16,250 bases of DNA, taken from the NCBI GenBank assembly GCA_007124535.1, contig SLEY01000513.1:1-16250 (forward strand), in the 5' to 3' direction. Below the pieces are notes generated by a model. It saw nothing but the letters and a program-made list of their open reading frames with translations, did not search any database and was not told where the DNA came from. Numbering within the stretch: position 1 is the stretch's first letter; the number at the start of each line of letters is the position of its first letter. This stretch comes from Planctomycetaceae bacterium (GTDB taxonomy: Bacteria; Planctomycetota; Planctomycetia; Pirellulales; Pirellulaceae). The position numbers were made by a program, and so were the translations under genes. Below are positions 1 to 7,684 of this stretch, piece after piece.

Positions 1-2600
1 CAGAACCTGGGGTTGAGAAACCGCCGGCCGAGGCGGCGAGTGTGGAAGCGGCATCGACGGAACCCGCAGCGGCGGAGCCTGGCGCGGAAGAACCGCCGGA
101 GTCGCAGGAGCCCGAGAAGAAGACGCCACGCGTATCGGTGGGTCCCAGTCCGGCAGCGAAGGAGGCGGCCAAGCCACCTCAAGTGGGCGCACCGATCCCC
201 CCCGATAAATTGGCGCCCCAACGCCCCTTGGGCGGCCGTCCCGAGCGCCTTCCGGGCGAGAAGCCGATGGACCTGACCCAGCCGTCCGAATCGCCCAAGT
301 CGGCGAGGCGGCCGAAGAAGCGGCAGCCGGTCATCAAGTTGGCCGATGCTCCGGCGGTCAAGCAACCGATGCCACCGCCTGCGAAGAAGGAACCCAAGGC
401 GCAGAAGCCTGATATCCGTTTACCGCGGGATGTGATCAGCGGGCACAAATCCGGCCAGCGGGCGCCGTTGGAGGATTTGGCCAAGTCGGCCGAAAGGAAG
501 TCGAAGAAGCCGGCGGAGAAGAAGAAGCCGGAGAAGCGAACGGCGGCGTCCGCGTCCCCGACGGAGGCCCCGCTCAGCGGGAAGGGCACCAGCAAGCGCC
601 GGAAGGCGGCTGCGGAACACGAGAGCCCGCCGGCCGGTCGCGGATTAGCCGGGATGGCGAGTGCCCGGGCGGATCGTCAGAAGTCGCGCAAGTCCAAGAC
701 GCGGAGTCGTCCGGCCAAGTTGTTGGAGGACGAGCGGGATATGCGCACGGCCACGCGCCGGCCGCGGACGTTGACCCGGCGGCGGAATGTGAATACGGCC
801 GCTCCCCGGAAAGAACTGGCGACCCTCGAATTGCCGTGCAGCGTCCGCAGCTTTTCCGAAGCCACCGGCGTCAGCGCAGGTCACGTCTTGAAGACCCTGA
901 TGCAGTTGGGCACGTCGACTTTGAATATCAATGCCGAATTGGATTATGAAGTCGCCGAGATGCTGGCAGCCGAATTGGGAGTCGAGTTGGAGATCAGGGC
1001 CCCGGCCGATTTGGAGGAGAGCGTGGTCGAAATGAGCGAAGCGGAGGACTCCGACGACCAGCTCCAACCGCGACCGCCGGTAGTTACCTTCCTGGGGCAT
1101 GTCGATCACGGCAAGACTTCGCTGCTGGACTATATCATCGGGACCAATGTGGTGTCGGGCGAAGCCGGCGGGATCACCCAGCACATCCGCGCTTACCAAA
1201 TCGACAAAGACGGCCGGAAGATTTCGTTTGTCGACACACCCGGGCACGAGGCGTTTACCGAGATGCGGGCTCGAGGGGCCAACGTGACCGACATCGCTGT
1301 GCTGGTCGTGGCCGCCGAGGACGGCGTGATGCCGCAGACGGAGGAAGCGATCAGCCATGCTCGGGCCGCGAACGTGCCGATCATCGTGGCCCTGAACAAG
1401 ATCGACTTGCCGGGCGCCGATCCGAATCGCGTGATGCAGCAACTGGCCGCCCAGAATCTTTTGCCCAGCGAATGGGGCGGCGACGTGGAAGTGATCAAGA
1501 CCAGCGCCGTGAACGGTGACGGCATGGACGATCTGCTGGAGACGATCTTGGTCACGGCCGAGATGAACGAATACCGGGCCAACCCCGATCGCCTGGCGGT
1601 CGGAGTGTGTCTGGAAGCGGAGCAGGAGCCGGGCCGGGGCGTGATCGCCAAACTGATTGTCCAGAGAGGAACCCTCCGGGTAGGGGATGTCGTTGTATGC
1701 GGCGAGGCCTATGGCCGCGTCAAGGCGATGTACAGCACGCTGGGCAAGGGCCAGCGGTTGAACAGTGCCGGGCCTTCGACGCCCGTCAATATCACGGGAT
1801 TGACCGTCGCTCCGGAAGCGGGCCAGCAGTTCCTGGTGCTGGAAGACATTTCGCAGGCCCGGGAGATTGCCGAGCAACGTGCGAACCGGCATCGCCAGCG
1901 ATCCTTGTCCGGTGTCACGACCCGCGTCTCGTTCGACGAATTCCAGCGGCGGCTGGCTGAAGGCCGCTTGGGAGCTGAGCAGGAACAGGTCACGTTGAAC
2001 TTGATCATCCGTGCCGACGTACGGGGTTCGATCGAAGCGATCGAGAAAGAGCTTTCGAAACTGGAACATCCCGAGGTTCAGGTCAGGATCCTGCACAAGG
2101 CCGTGGGGGCGATCACGGCGGCCGACGTGATGCTGGCTCATGCGTCCGAAGCGGTCGTGATCGGATTCAATGTCATACCCGACGAGAGCGCTCGCAGCCT
2201 GGCGGATGAGAAGCAGGTCGAGATCCGGCGCTATGACGTGATCTACAAGATGACCGAGGAGATCCGGGCTTTGTTGGAAGGCAAATTGAAGCCCGAGGAA
2301 CGGGTTGTGGAGTTGGGACACGCGCTGGTCAAACGGGTGTTTCCGATCAGCCGGGTCGGAGCGGTGGCTGGATGCTATGTGGTCCGCGGGTCCCTGCAAC
2401 GGGGGTGCCGCATCCGGGTCAATCGCGATGGGCGCACGATCGGGGACTATCCGATGGAGTCCCTGCGACGCGAGAAGGAGGATGTCAAGGAGGTGCCGCG
2501 CGGCATGGAATGCGGCTTGAAATTGGCCGGGTTCAATGACGTGAAGCAGGACGATGTATTGGAAGCCTATCGCATCGAGGAGGTAGCCCGCTCGCTGTAA
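1..2600 (+). CDS. infB: translation initiation factor IF-2 (5' partial)
   Basis: IF2 is the cytoplasmic GTPase that brings fMet-tRNA to the 30S subunit and promotes 50S joining. The frame is open from the first complete codon at position 3, so the true start lies upstream; 865 codons are visible. The first ~260 are a disordered Pro/Ala/Lys/Glu/Arg-rich linker. An IF2_N-type domain follows (around 825-1010, containing LNINAELDYEVAEMLAAELG). The G domain has all its signatures: G1 GHVDHGKT at 1095-1118, switch GGITQHIRAY, G3 DTPGH at 1233-1247 and G4 NKID at 1395-1406. Domains II, III and the initiator-tRNA-binding C-terminal barrel run intact to the TAA at 2598. It is first in the visible operon, 117 nt before rbfA; infB-rbfA is a classic pairing, usually after nusA. 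The linker is compositionally extreme but in frame, so not a frameshift. Family assignment is certain; only the N-terminal length is unknown. Confidence 0.97.
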   Translation, partial: EPGVEKPPAEAASVEAASTEPAAAEPGAEEPPESQEPEKKTPRVSVGPSPAAKEAAKPPQVGAPIPPDKLAPQRPLGGRPERLPGEKPMDLTQPSESPKSARRPKKRQPVIKLADAPAVKQPMPPPAKKEPKAQKPDIRLPRDVISGHKSGQRAPLEDLAKSAERKSKKPAEKKKPEKRTAASASPTEAPLSGKGTSKRRKAAAEHESPPAGRGLAGMASARADRQKSRKSKTRSRPAKLLEDERDMRTATRRPRTLTRRRNVNTAAPRKELATLELPCSVRSFSEATGVSAGHVLKTLMQLGTSTLNINAELDYEVAEMLAAELGVELEIRAPADLEESVVEMSEAEDSDDQLQPRPPVVTFLGHVDHGKTSLLDYIIGTNVVSGEAGGITQHIRAYQIDKDGRKISFVDTPGHEAFTEMRARGANVTDIAVLVVAAEDGVMPQTEEAISHARAANVPIIVALNKIDLPGADPNRVMQQLAAQNLLPSEWGGDVEVIKTSAVNGDGMDDLLETILVTAEMNEYRANPDRLAVGVCLEAEQEPGRGVIAKLIVQRGTLRVGDVVVCGEAYGRVKAMYSTLGKGQRLNSAGPSTPVNITGLTVAPEAGQQFLVLEDISQAREIAEQRANRHRQRSLSGVTTRVSFDEFQRRLAEGRLGAEQEQVTLNLIIRADVRGSIEAIEKELSKLEHPEVQVRILHKAVGAITAADVMLAHASEAVVIGFNVIPDESARSLADEKQVEIRRYDVIYKMTEEIRALLEGKLKPEERVVELGHALVKRVFPISRVGAVAGCYVVRGSLQRGCRIRVNRDGRTIGDYPMESLRREKEDVKEVPRGMECGLKLAGFNDVKQDDVLEAYRIEEVARSL

Positions 2601-2717
2601 GTTCCCAGCGACTGGCCTGCGGGTGGGTAGGGAACGAATCCGGCGCCCCGGCGACCCGCTTGCGGCGTTCCGTTGACCTCGAGCCCCGTCTGTTCCGTTT
2701 TTTTCGAGTGGGAAGCC

Positions 2718-3155
2718 ATGAGTTCCAGACGCGTATTGAAAGTTGCCGAAGCGGTTCGGGAGGTGGTCAGCATGGCCATTCTGACAGAATTGCGGGATCC
2801 CCGCATTCGCGATGTGACCGTGACCTACGTCGAAGTTTCCTCCGACTTGCGGCATGCCAAGGTGCATGTATCCGTGATGGGGGACGAGCAGCAGCAGAAT
2901 CTGTCGATGCGTGGCCTCCAGAATGCCGCAGGTTTTCTCCAGCAGAAGATTGCCCGGCGGATCGAGACGCGTTACACCCCGAAGTTGGTCTTCAAGCTGG
3001 ATCAGGGGGTGAAGCACTCGATCGAGGTCAGCCGCTTGCTGAGCGAGTTGCTCCCCCCGCCGGAGCCCGCGGCGCCGGACGACGAGCTGGTCATTCCGGA
3101 CGACGAGTCGGCGGAACAGGACGGTCCCGCGGAATCGCCGCCCGGCGCGGAATGA
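2718..3155 (+). CDS. rbfA: 30S ribosome-binding factor A
   Basis: RbfA is a small KH-fold protein that binds immature 30S subunits and helps process and fold the 5' end of 16S rRNA. The 145-residue product begins MSSRRVLKVAEAVREVV, then LTELRDPRIRDVTVTYVEVSSDLRHAKVHVS, the usual RbfA core with the DPRI and SxDLxxAKV signatures, and IARRIETRYTPKLVFKLDQG near the end of the domain. The ATG at 2718 is chosen over an in-frame TTG at 2673 because RbfA proteins normally begin with this short SxRR segment and because GGGAAG sits just upstream. A Pro/Asp/Glu-rich tail of about 30 residues follows the domain and is probably disordered. Spacing is 117 nt after infB and 43 nt before the next gene, consistent with cotranscription. 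Confidence 0.95.
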   Translation: MSSRRVLKVAEAVREVVSMAILTELRDPRIRDVTVTYVEVSSDLRHAKVHVSVMGDEQQQNLSMRGLQNAAGFLQQKIARRIETRYTPKLVFKLDQGVKHSIEVSRLLSELLPPPEPAAPDDELVIPDDESAEQDGPAESPPGAE

Positions 3156-3198
3156 ACACGGCGGGGCACGAGAAGAAAAGTTAACGATCGAGGTCTTC

Positions 3199-4686
3199 AT
3201 GTCGTCATCGAATCGACAAGTTCTAATCCATGAGGTGCATCGGGTTCTGAAGGAGCACTTCACACCCATCCGTCCGCCGGCCGATCGCACGGTGCTGGAG
3301 CATCTGCTGTATGCCTGTTGTCTGGAGAACGCGCCGTTCGAAGCGGCGGACGAAGCGTTTGCCAAGTTGCAGCAGTCGTATTTCGATTGGAACGAGGTGC
3401 GGGTCACAACCATTACGGAGTTAGCCGAAACGCTCAGCTGCCTGCCGGGTCCGGCGGCGGCGGCCACTCGCTTGAAACGTTCTTTGCAGAGTGTATTCGA
3501 AACGCATTACGCCTTTGATTTGGAGTATTTGAAGAAACACAAGCTGGGCAATGCGGTCAAGGAACTGGAAGCGATTGACGGCACGACTCCCTTTGTTGTG
3601 AGCTACGTGACACAGCAAGCGTTGGGCGGTCATGCCATTCCCTGTTGTCAGGGCATCTATGCTTTATTTCAGAAACTGGGCATCATGACCCAGGCGGAGG
3701 CATCCAAGCATCGGGTGCCGGGTTTGGAGCGGGCGATTCCCAAGACCAAGGGGATCGAATTTGCCTCGTTGCTGCACCAGTTGGGTACGGAGTATTCGAC
3801 TCGCCCGAACCGTCCCCGGATGCAGACGATCGTGGCGTGTTTGTCCGCGGGTTTGCAGAAGCTGGTGTCCAAGCGTTCCAAGGCTGCAACTTCGCCGGAA
3901 GACGCCGGCGACAAGAAGGGGAATCGCGAAGCGAGGGAACTCAAGGCGGCGCGCAAGAAGCCCCTACCCAAGCGGCCGGTCGCTGAGCCGTCGCCGACCG
4001 AATCGCCCCCGCTCCAAGACGTGCCGGTCGATACCGGCCCGGCGGCCGAGCCCGGCGTGGCCAACGAATCCATCACGGCTCCGGAGCCGGAAACGCCCGC
4101 ATCCGAAGAACCGCGACTCGCCGAACCCGCATCCAAAGAACTGCGACTCGACGAACCCGCGTCCGAAGAACCGCGACTCGACGAACCCGCATCCGAAGAA
4201 CCGCGACTCGCCGAACCCGCATCCGAAGAACCGCGACTCGCCGAACCCGCGTCCGAAGAACCGCGACTCGCCGAACCCGCATCCGAAGAACCGCGACTCG
4301 CCGAACCCGCATCCGAAGAACCGCGACTCGACGAGCCCGCATCCGAAGAACCGCGACTCGCCGAACCCGCATCCGAAGAACCAGATTTGCCGGAGACGCT
4401 CCCGTTGGAATCGCCGGAAACCCTGCCCCTCGCGGAAACGCCCCTGGTCGAACAGCCGGAGGATGCCCCCGCGACCGGCGAGGCTGCCGGCGCCCCCCCG
4501 CGGAAATCGGCCGCTCACAAACGCGCCACTTCCCCGGCTCACCAAGAAGAGCGGTCGGAGAACGGGGAAACGGACGGAGACGTCCCGCAGCCGACGTCCC
4601 TTGATCCGAAGGAAAACGACCCGGGCGATCCGCCAGAGCGGAAGAAATCGACCACCAAGCAGTTGTCTCGGAAGAAGCCTCGCTAA
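3199..4686 (+). CDS. degenerate HhH-GPD / endonuclease III-like protein with repeat tail
   Basis: A 495-residue protein. Residues ~25-200 resemble the helix-hairpin-helix DNA glycosylase (EndoIII) fold: YFDWNEVRVTTITELAE, a helical stretch through RLKRSLQSVFE, then TTPFVVSYVTQQALGGHAIP. Key catalytic features look missing. The hairpin lacks the LPGVGxKTA lysine (it reads IDGTTPFVVSYVT), the position of the catalytic Asp (AVDTH in EndoIII) reads IPCCQG, and there is no C-terminal four-cysteine Fe-S loop. It is therefore probably non-catalytic, perhaps a DNA- or RNA-binding derivative; this is my inference. Residues ~215-495 are a Lys/Arg-, then Pro/Glu-rich disordered tail containing ten 10-residue repeats. 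Start ATG 3199 has GAGG at 3190-3193. The gene lies 43 nt after rbfA, and its stop is 1 nt before the next start, so translation is probably coupled. Fold assignment is moderate; function is unknown. Confidence 0.72.
   Translation: MSSSNRQVLIHEVHRVLKEHFTPIRPPADRTVLEHLLYACCLENAPFEAADEAFAKLQQSYFDWNEVRVTTITELAETLSCLPGPAAAATRLKRSLQSVFETHYAFDLEYLKKHKLGNAVKELEAIDGTTPFVVSYVTQQALGGHAIPCCQGIYALFQKLGIMTQAEASKHRVPGLERAIPKTKGIEFASLLHQLGTEYSTRPNRPRMQTIVACLSAGLQKLVSKRSKAATSPEDAGDKKGNREARELKAARKKPLPKRPVAEPSPTESPPLQDVPVDTGPAAEPGVANESITAPEPETPASEEPRLAEPASKELRLDEPASEEPRLDEPASEEPRLAEPASEEPRLAEPASEEPRLAEPASEEPRLAEPASEEPRLDEPASEEPRLAEPASEEPDLPETLPLESPETLPLAETPLVEQPEDAPATGEAAGAPPRKSAAHKRATSPAHQEERSENGETDGDVPQPTSLDPKENDPGDPPERKKSTTKQLSRKKPR
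4096..4395 (+). repeat. 30-bp coding minisatellite, 10 units
   Basis: Ten head-to-tail 30-bp units encode the decapeptide PASEEPRLAE (variants PASEEPRLDE and PASKELRLDE; last unit PASEEPDLPE). Unit starts fall every 30 nt from 4096 to 4366. Units 3-9 differ only at a few positions, such as gca/gtc-type changes in the Ala codon and gcc/gac for Ala/Asp, which indicates recent duplication. The unit length is a multiple of three, so copy-number change keeps the frame. It sits in the disordered tail of the EndoIII-like protein. Confidence 0.95.
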
Positions 4687-4687
4687 T

Positions 4688-6892
4688 ATGTCTTGCTTGT
4701 TGCTGTTGCTGTTGGCCACAGGTTCCGGTGTTCCCGCGCCGGCAATCGAGTGGCCTGCCTCCCCCTTCGATGACCCCGTCACGGTGCTGGTCCCGCAGGA
4801 GCCGCGGGGAGAGCGCTTGGAGCGGCGTTTGGCGTCGGCCGCCTTCTATGCCGAAGCCCGGGTGTACTATCGGCGGCGGGATTTCGGCAAGGCCCTGCGC
4901 CGGCTGCAACGCGCCTGGCGCTATCATCCGGAAGCCCGCGAACTGCTGCCGCAGGTGTTGGCTTGGGCCGGCGACCTGCGGCGTTTCGACGAGGCGCTGC
5001 GCTACATGGAATGGGTCGACGATCTGTCCTCACTGGAACCGCTCCTGTTGCGCCGCTTGGCCCTGCATGCCAGCGGGCGACAGGAATGGTCCCAGGCCCT
5101 CCGGTTGTACCGGGCCGCGTTGCAGCACGTCGATGCGGAGCAGCGGGCCGAAACAATGGAGGTTGGGGATGCGCTGCTGTATTTTGACATGGGCCGCATC
5201 CACTTCCTGCTGGGGGAACCCGCTGAGGCGGCGGAAGCGTTTTCCCGCATCCAGCCCTTTTTGGAACATCCGGAGCGGCTGTCCGACAATGTGACCCTGC
5301 AGAACATGCTGTTGGGCCAGGTGGATCAGACATTCCTGCTGGTGGCCGAAAGCTATCTGGCCGACGGGCGTCCGGATGCGGCCGAGGCCATGTTCCGCCG
5401 GGCGGCCGAAACGGGTGAGCCAGAAGACACCGTGGATTACCACTTGGCGCGGGTGGCCCTGGAACGCGACCAACCGGAGCAGGCGCTGGAGTCATGGGAG
5501 CGGTACCTGGACCGGGCCGGGGGGACCGCTCCGCACGAAGCCTACGAGTTGTTGGCGGAAATCCTGGAACGGCTGCACGGCGAGGGGGCCGCCGAGCGGC
5601 TCCGGGCACGTCTGACCAGCTTGGCCGAGCAAGCCGAAGCCGATCCGGTCCTGCCGGCCTTTCTGGGTCAGTGGGAACGGGAGCGGCAGCGGTTGGAGGA
5701 AGCCGGGCAATGGTATGCGGAGGCGGTCGAGCGGGGCGCTGGCCCGGCCGCCTGGACCGCCTTGGCCGATATCCAGCGGCAGCAGCGGCGGCCTGCGGGG
5801 TTCCTGGATACTTTGGCCCGAGCCGTTCGCGAGGGGTTGCTGCTGAGCGAATTAGGGGAACTGGCCGAGCGAGTGGCGGACGAGGCGGAAGAGGAGTTCA
5901 TCGAACAGGTGCTGGCCGAGGCCCGGCGTCGCCAAGATGAGGATCCGGATCGAGCGGTCCGTGAGGGCGTGTTTTGGGCCGCCGCCGATCTGGCCCTGCA
6001 TGCCGGCCACTACGACCGGTTTCAGGAACAGATCGAAACGGCTGGGGAAAGCCGCCCGCCGGCGGGCGCCGAACTTGCTTTGTTGCGCTGGAGCGTGACG
6101 TTGCTGTTGGACGACCAGTTTCTGCGGGCAGTCGAACTCCTGCAGCGCGGGGTCGACGAATCCTGGCTCACGGAGCGCCCGGAGATCGGCTATTTCTATC
6201 TGGTTCGCGGCTTGGCCCTGGCGGACGAATTGGATCAGGCTCTGGAAACCGCCGAAGCGGCCGTGGCCCGTTACCCCGACGCCCTCCTGTTGCAGTCCCT
6301 GCCCGGCTGGGTCCTGTTGCGCTCGCAGCGCTACGCCCGGGCGGCGGAGGCCTATCAGGCCGTGCTGGAACGCTTCGACGACATTCACGACAACCCTTCG
6401 GTCCGCGACGAATTGCGCGGGATCCGGCTGAGTCTGTCCTATGCCTGCGTCAAGGACGAGCGGCGCGGGGAGGCGGAGGAATGGTTGGCGCAGGTGCTGG
6501 ACGAGTTCCCGGACGATGCCGGCGCGCTGAACGATTTGGGTTACCTCTGGACCGAAGAGGGCAGGAATCTGAACTGGGCCCTGCAGATGATCGGGCGGGC
6601 GGTCGAGCAGGATCCGGAAAACGCGGCCTATTTGGACAGCCTCGGCTGGGTGCACTTCCAACAGGGCAACTACGAAAAGGCCGTGCACTGGCTGGAAAAA
6701 GCCGTATCGCAAGACACGACGGACGGCATCATTCTGGACCATCTGGGCGATGCCTACCAGAAAGTCGGGCAGTTGGAAAAAGCGCTTGAGGCCTGGCGGC
6801 GGGCGGTCCAGGAGTTTGAAGAACAGGGTGAGACGTCCTTGCGGGACGCCACACGGAAGAAGATCGAACAATACGAGCAGAACGGGATGTAA
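4688..6892 (+). CDS. exported tetratricopeptide-repeat protein
   Basis: A 734-residue all-helical solenoid protein, probably a periplasmic or envelope scaffold. The ATG at 4688 is preceded by only one base after the previous TAA. It begins MSCLLLLLLATGSGVPAPA, a short leucine-rich signal-like segment with a plausible APA cleavage after residue 19, though it lacks a basic n-region. Degenerate TPR units occur around residues 48-145 (FYAEARVYYRRRDFGKALRRL). Three canonical units occur near the C-terminus (about 612-714), for example AAYLDSLGWVHFQQGNYEKAVHWLEKAV followed by a unit reading DHLGDAYQKVGQLEKALEAW. The frame stays open upstream to 3761, but that segment only overlaps the previous gene out of frame and contains its repeat, so it is not coding. 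The ribosome-binding site is poor, consistent with translational coupling. No catalytic motif is seen. Partners are unknown; TPRs usually mediate protein-protein contacts. Confidence 0.85.
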   Translation: MSCLLLLLLATGSGVPAPAIEWPASPFDDPVTVLVPQEPRGERLERRLASAAFYAEARVYYRRRDFGKALRRLQRAWRYHPEARELLPQVLAWAGDLRRFDEALRYMEWVDDLSSLEPLLLRRLALHASGRQEWSQALRLYRAALQHVDAEQRAETMEVGDALLYFDMGRIHFLLGEPAEAAEAFSRIQPFLEHPERLSDNVTLQNMLLGQVDQTFLLVAESYLADGRPDAAEAMFRRAAETGEPEDTVDYHLARVALERDQPEQALESWERYLDRAGGTAPHEAYELLAEILERLHGEGAAERLRARLTSLAEQAEADPVLPAFLGQWERERQRLEEAGQWYAEAVERGAGPAAWTALADIQRQQRRPAGFLDTLARAVREGLLLSELGELAERVADEAEEEFIEQVLAEARRRQDEDPDRAVREGVFWAAADLALHAGHYDRFQEQIETAGESRPPAGAELALLRWSVTLLLDDQFLRAVELLQRGVDESWLTERPEIGYFYLVRGLALADELDQALETAEAAVARYPDALLLQSLPGWVLLRSQRYARAAEAYQAVLERFDDIHDNPSVRDELRGIRLSLSYACVKDERRGEAEEWLAQVLDEFPDDAGALNDLGYLWTEEGRNLNWALQMIGRAVEQDPENAAYLDSLGWVHFQQGNYEKAVHWLEKAVSQDTTDGIILDHLGDAYQKVGQLEKALEAWRRAVQEFEEQGETSLRDATRKKIEQYEQNGM

Positions 6893-6900
6893 AGCAAGCG

Positions 6901-7650
6901 ATGGCTGGACATTCACATTGGGCGGGAATCAAACACAAGAAGGCCCTGGTCGACAACAAACGTGGCAAGGCCTGGAGCAAAGTTTCCAAGCAGTTGATCG
7001 TGGCGGCTCAATTGGGCGGCGGTGATCCCAACATGAACGTGCGGCTGCGACAAGCCATCGCGGACGCAAAAGCCGTGAATCTGCCCAAAGACACCATCGA
7101 GCGGGCGATCAAGAAAGGAACCGGCGAACTGGAAGGCGGGAACGTCGAAGAGATCCTGTACGAGGGCTACGGGCCGTCCGGCGTGGCCATGATGTGCGAC
7201 ATCATGACCGACAACCGCAACCGCACCGCGCCCGAAATCCGTAAACTGTTCGAACTGCACGGCGGGAAACTCGGCGCCACCAATTGCGTCGCCTGGTTGT
7301 TCGACCGCAAAGGCCTGTTCCTGCTGGATGAAAAACAGGTGGACGAAGAAAAACTGATGGAAGTCGTCCTGGAAGCCGGCGCCGAGGATGTCCAACAGGA
7401 CGGGGACCAATTCGTCGTCACCTGCGAACCCGACGACTATTCCCAAGTCGACCAGGCGCTGGAAGCGGCCGGTCTGCCGGTCGAGAGCAAGCAACTCACA
7501 CGCGTTCCCCAAAACACGGTCGATCTGGGCCCGGAAGACGCCCGTAAAGTGCTACGGTTGATCGAAGCCCTGGACGACCATGACGACGTCCAGAACGTCT
7601 CCGCCAATTTCAACATCCCCGACGAAGTTCTCGCCGAGATCGAAGCCTAG
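6901..7650 (+). CDS. yebC: YebC/PmpR/TACO1-family protein
   Basis: A 249-residue, full-length member of the YebC family. It opens with the diagnostic MAGHSHWAGIKHKKALVD (MAGHSKWANIKH in many relatives), followed by KRGKAWSKVSKQLIVAA, then LPKDTIERAIKKGTGE and YEGYGPSGVAMM, and continues through the three-domain architecture to the C-terminus. Members have been described as transcriptional regulators (PmpR), as the mitochondrial translation activator TACO1, and more recently as factors helping ribosomes through stalling sequences such as polyproline. The gene starts 8 nt after the TPR gene's stop with no strong Shine-Dalgarno, so it likely depends on upstream translation. Its place at the end of an infB-rbfA operon favours a ribosome-linked role, which is inference. 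It converges with the next gene, with 34 nt between stops and no clear terminator. Confidence 0.95.
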   Translation: MAGHSHWAGIKHKKALVDNKRGKAWSKVSKQLIVAAQLGGGDPNMNVRLRQAIADAKAVNLPKDTIERAIKKGTGELEGGNVEEILYEGYGPSGVAMMCDIMTDNRNRTAPEIRKLFELHGGKLGATNCVAWLFDRKGLFLLDEKQVDEEKLMEVVLEAGAEDVQQDGDQFVVTCEPDDYSQVDQALEAAGLPVESKQLTRVPQNTVDLGPEDARKVLRLIEALDDHDDVQNVSANFNIPDEVLAEIEA

Positions 7651-7684
7651 CGGGGAAGGCTCGGGGCGTGACGGAGTATCTTGC

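Noticed and set aside
2667..2704. T-run at 2698-2704 between infB and rbfA as a terminator
   Set aside because: No stem precedes the seven Ts; only a GTTCCGTT direct repeat is present. rbfA is expected to be cotranscribed.
2673..2717. Upstream TTG start for rbfA
   Set aside because: It would add 15 residues unlike any RbfA N-terminus. The ATG at 2718 gives the normal start and has a better ribosome-binding site.
645..3467. 940-codon open frame on the minus strand across infB and rbfA
   Set aside because: It is antisense to two genes with unmistakable IF2 and RbfA motifs. Its product is low-complexity and lacks any domain signature, as expected from GC-rich codon bias.
4096..4395. CRISPR array
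   Set aside because: The 30-bp units are contiguous with no unique spacers and encode an in-frame decapeptide.
3761..4687. Plus-strand open frame running into the TPR gene from 3761
   Set aside because: It overlaps the EndoIII-like gene out of frame and encodes Arg/Pro-rich repeat text from the 30-bp repeat. The signal-like peptide at 4688 marks the real start.
3964..4927. Two overlapping minus-strand open frames across the 30-bp repeat
   Set aside because: The unit length is a multiple of three, so any stop-free frame stays open through all copies. The products are only repeat translations.
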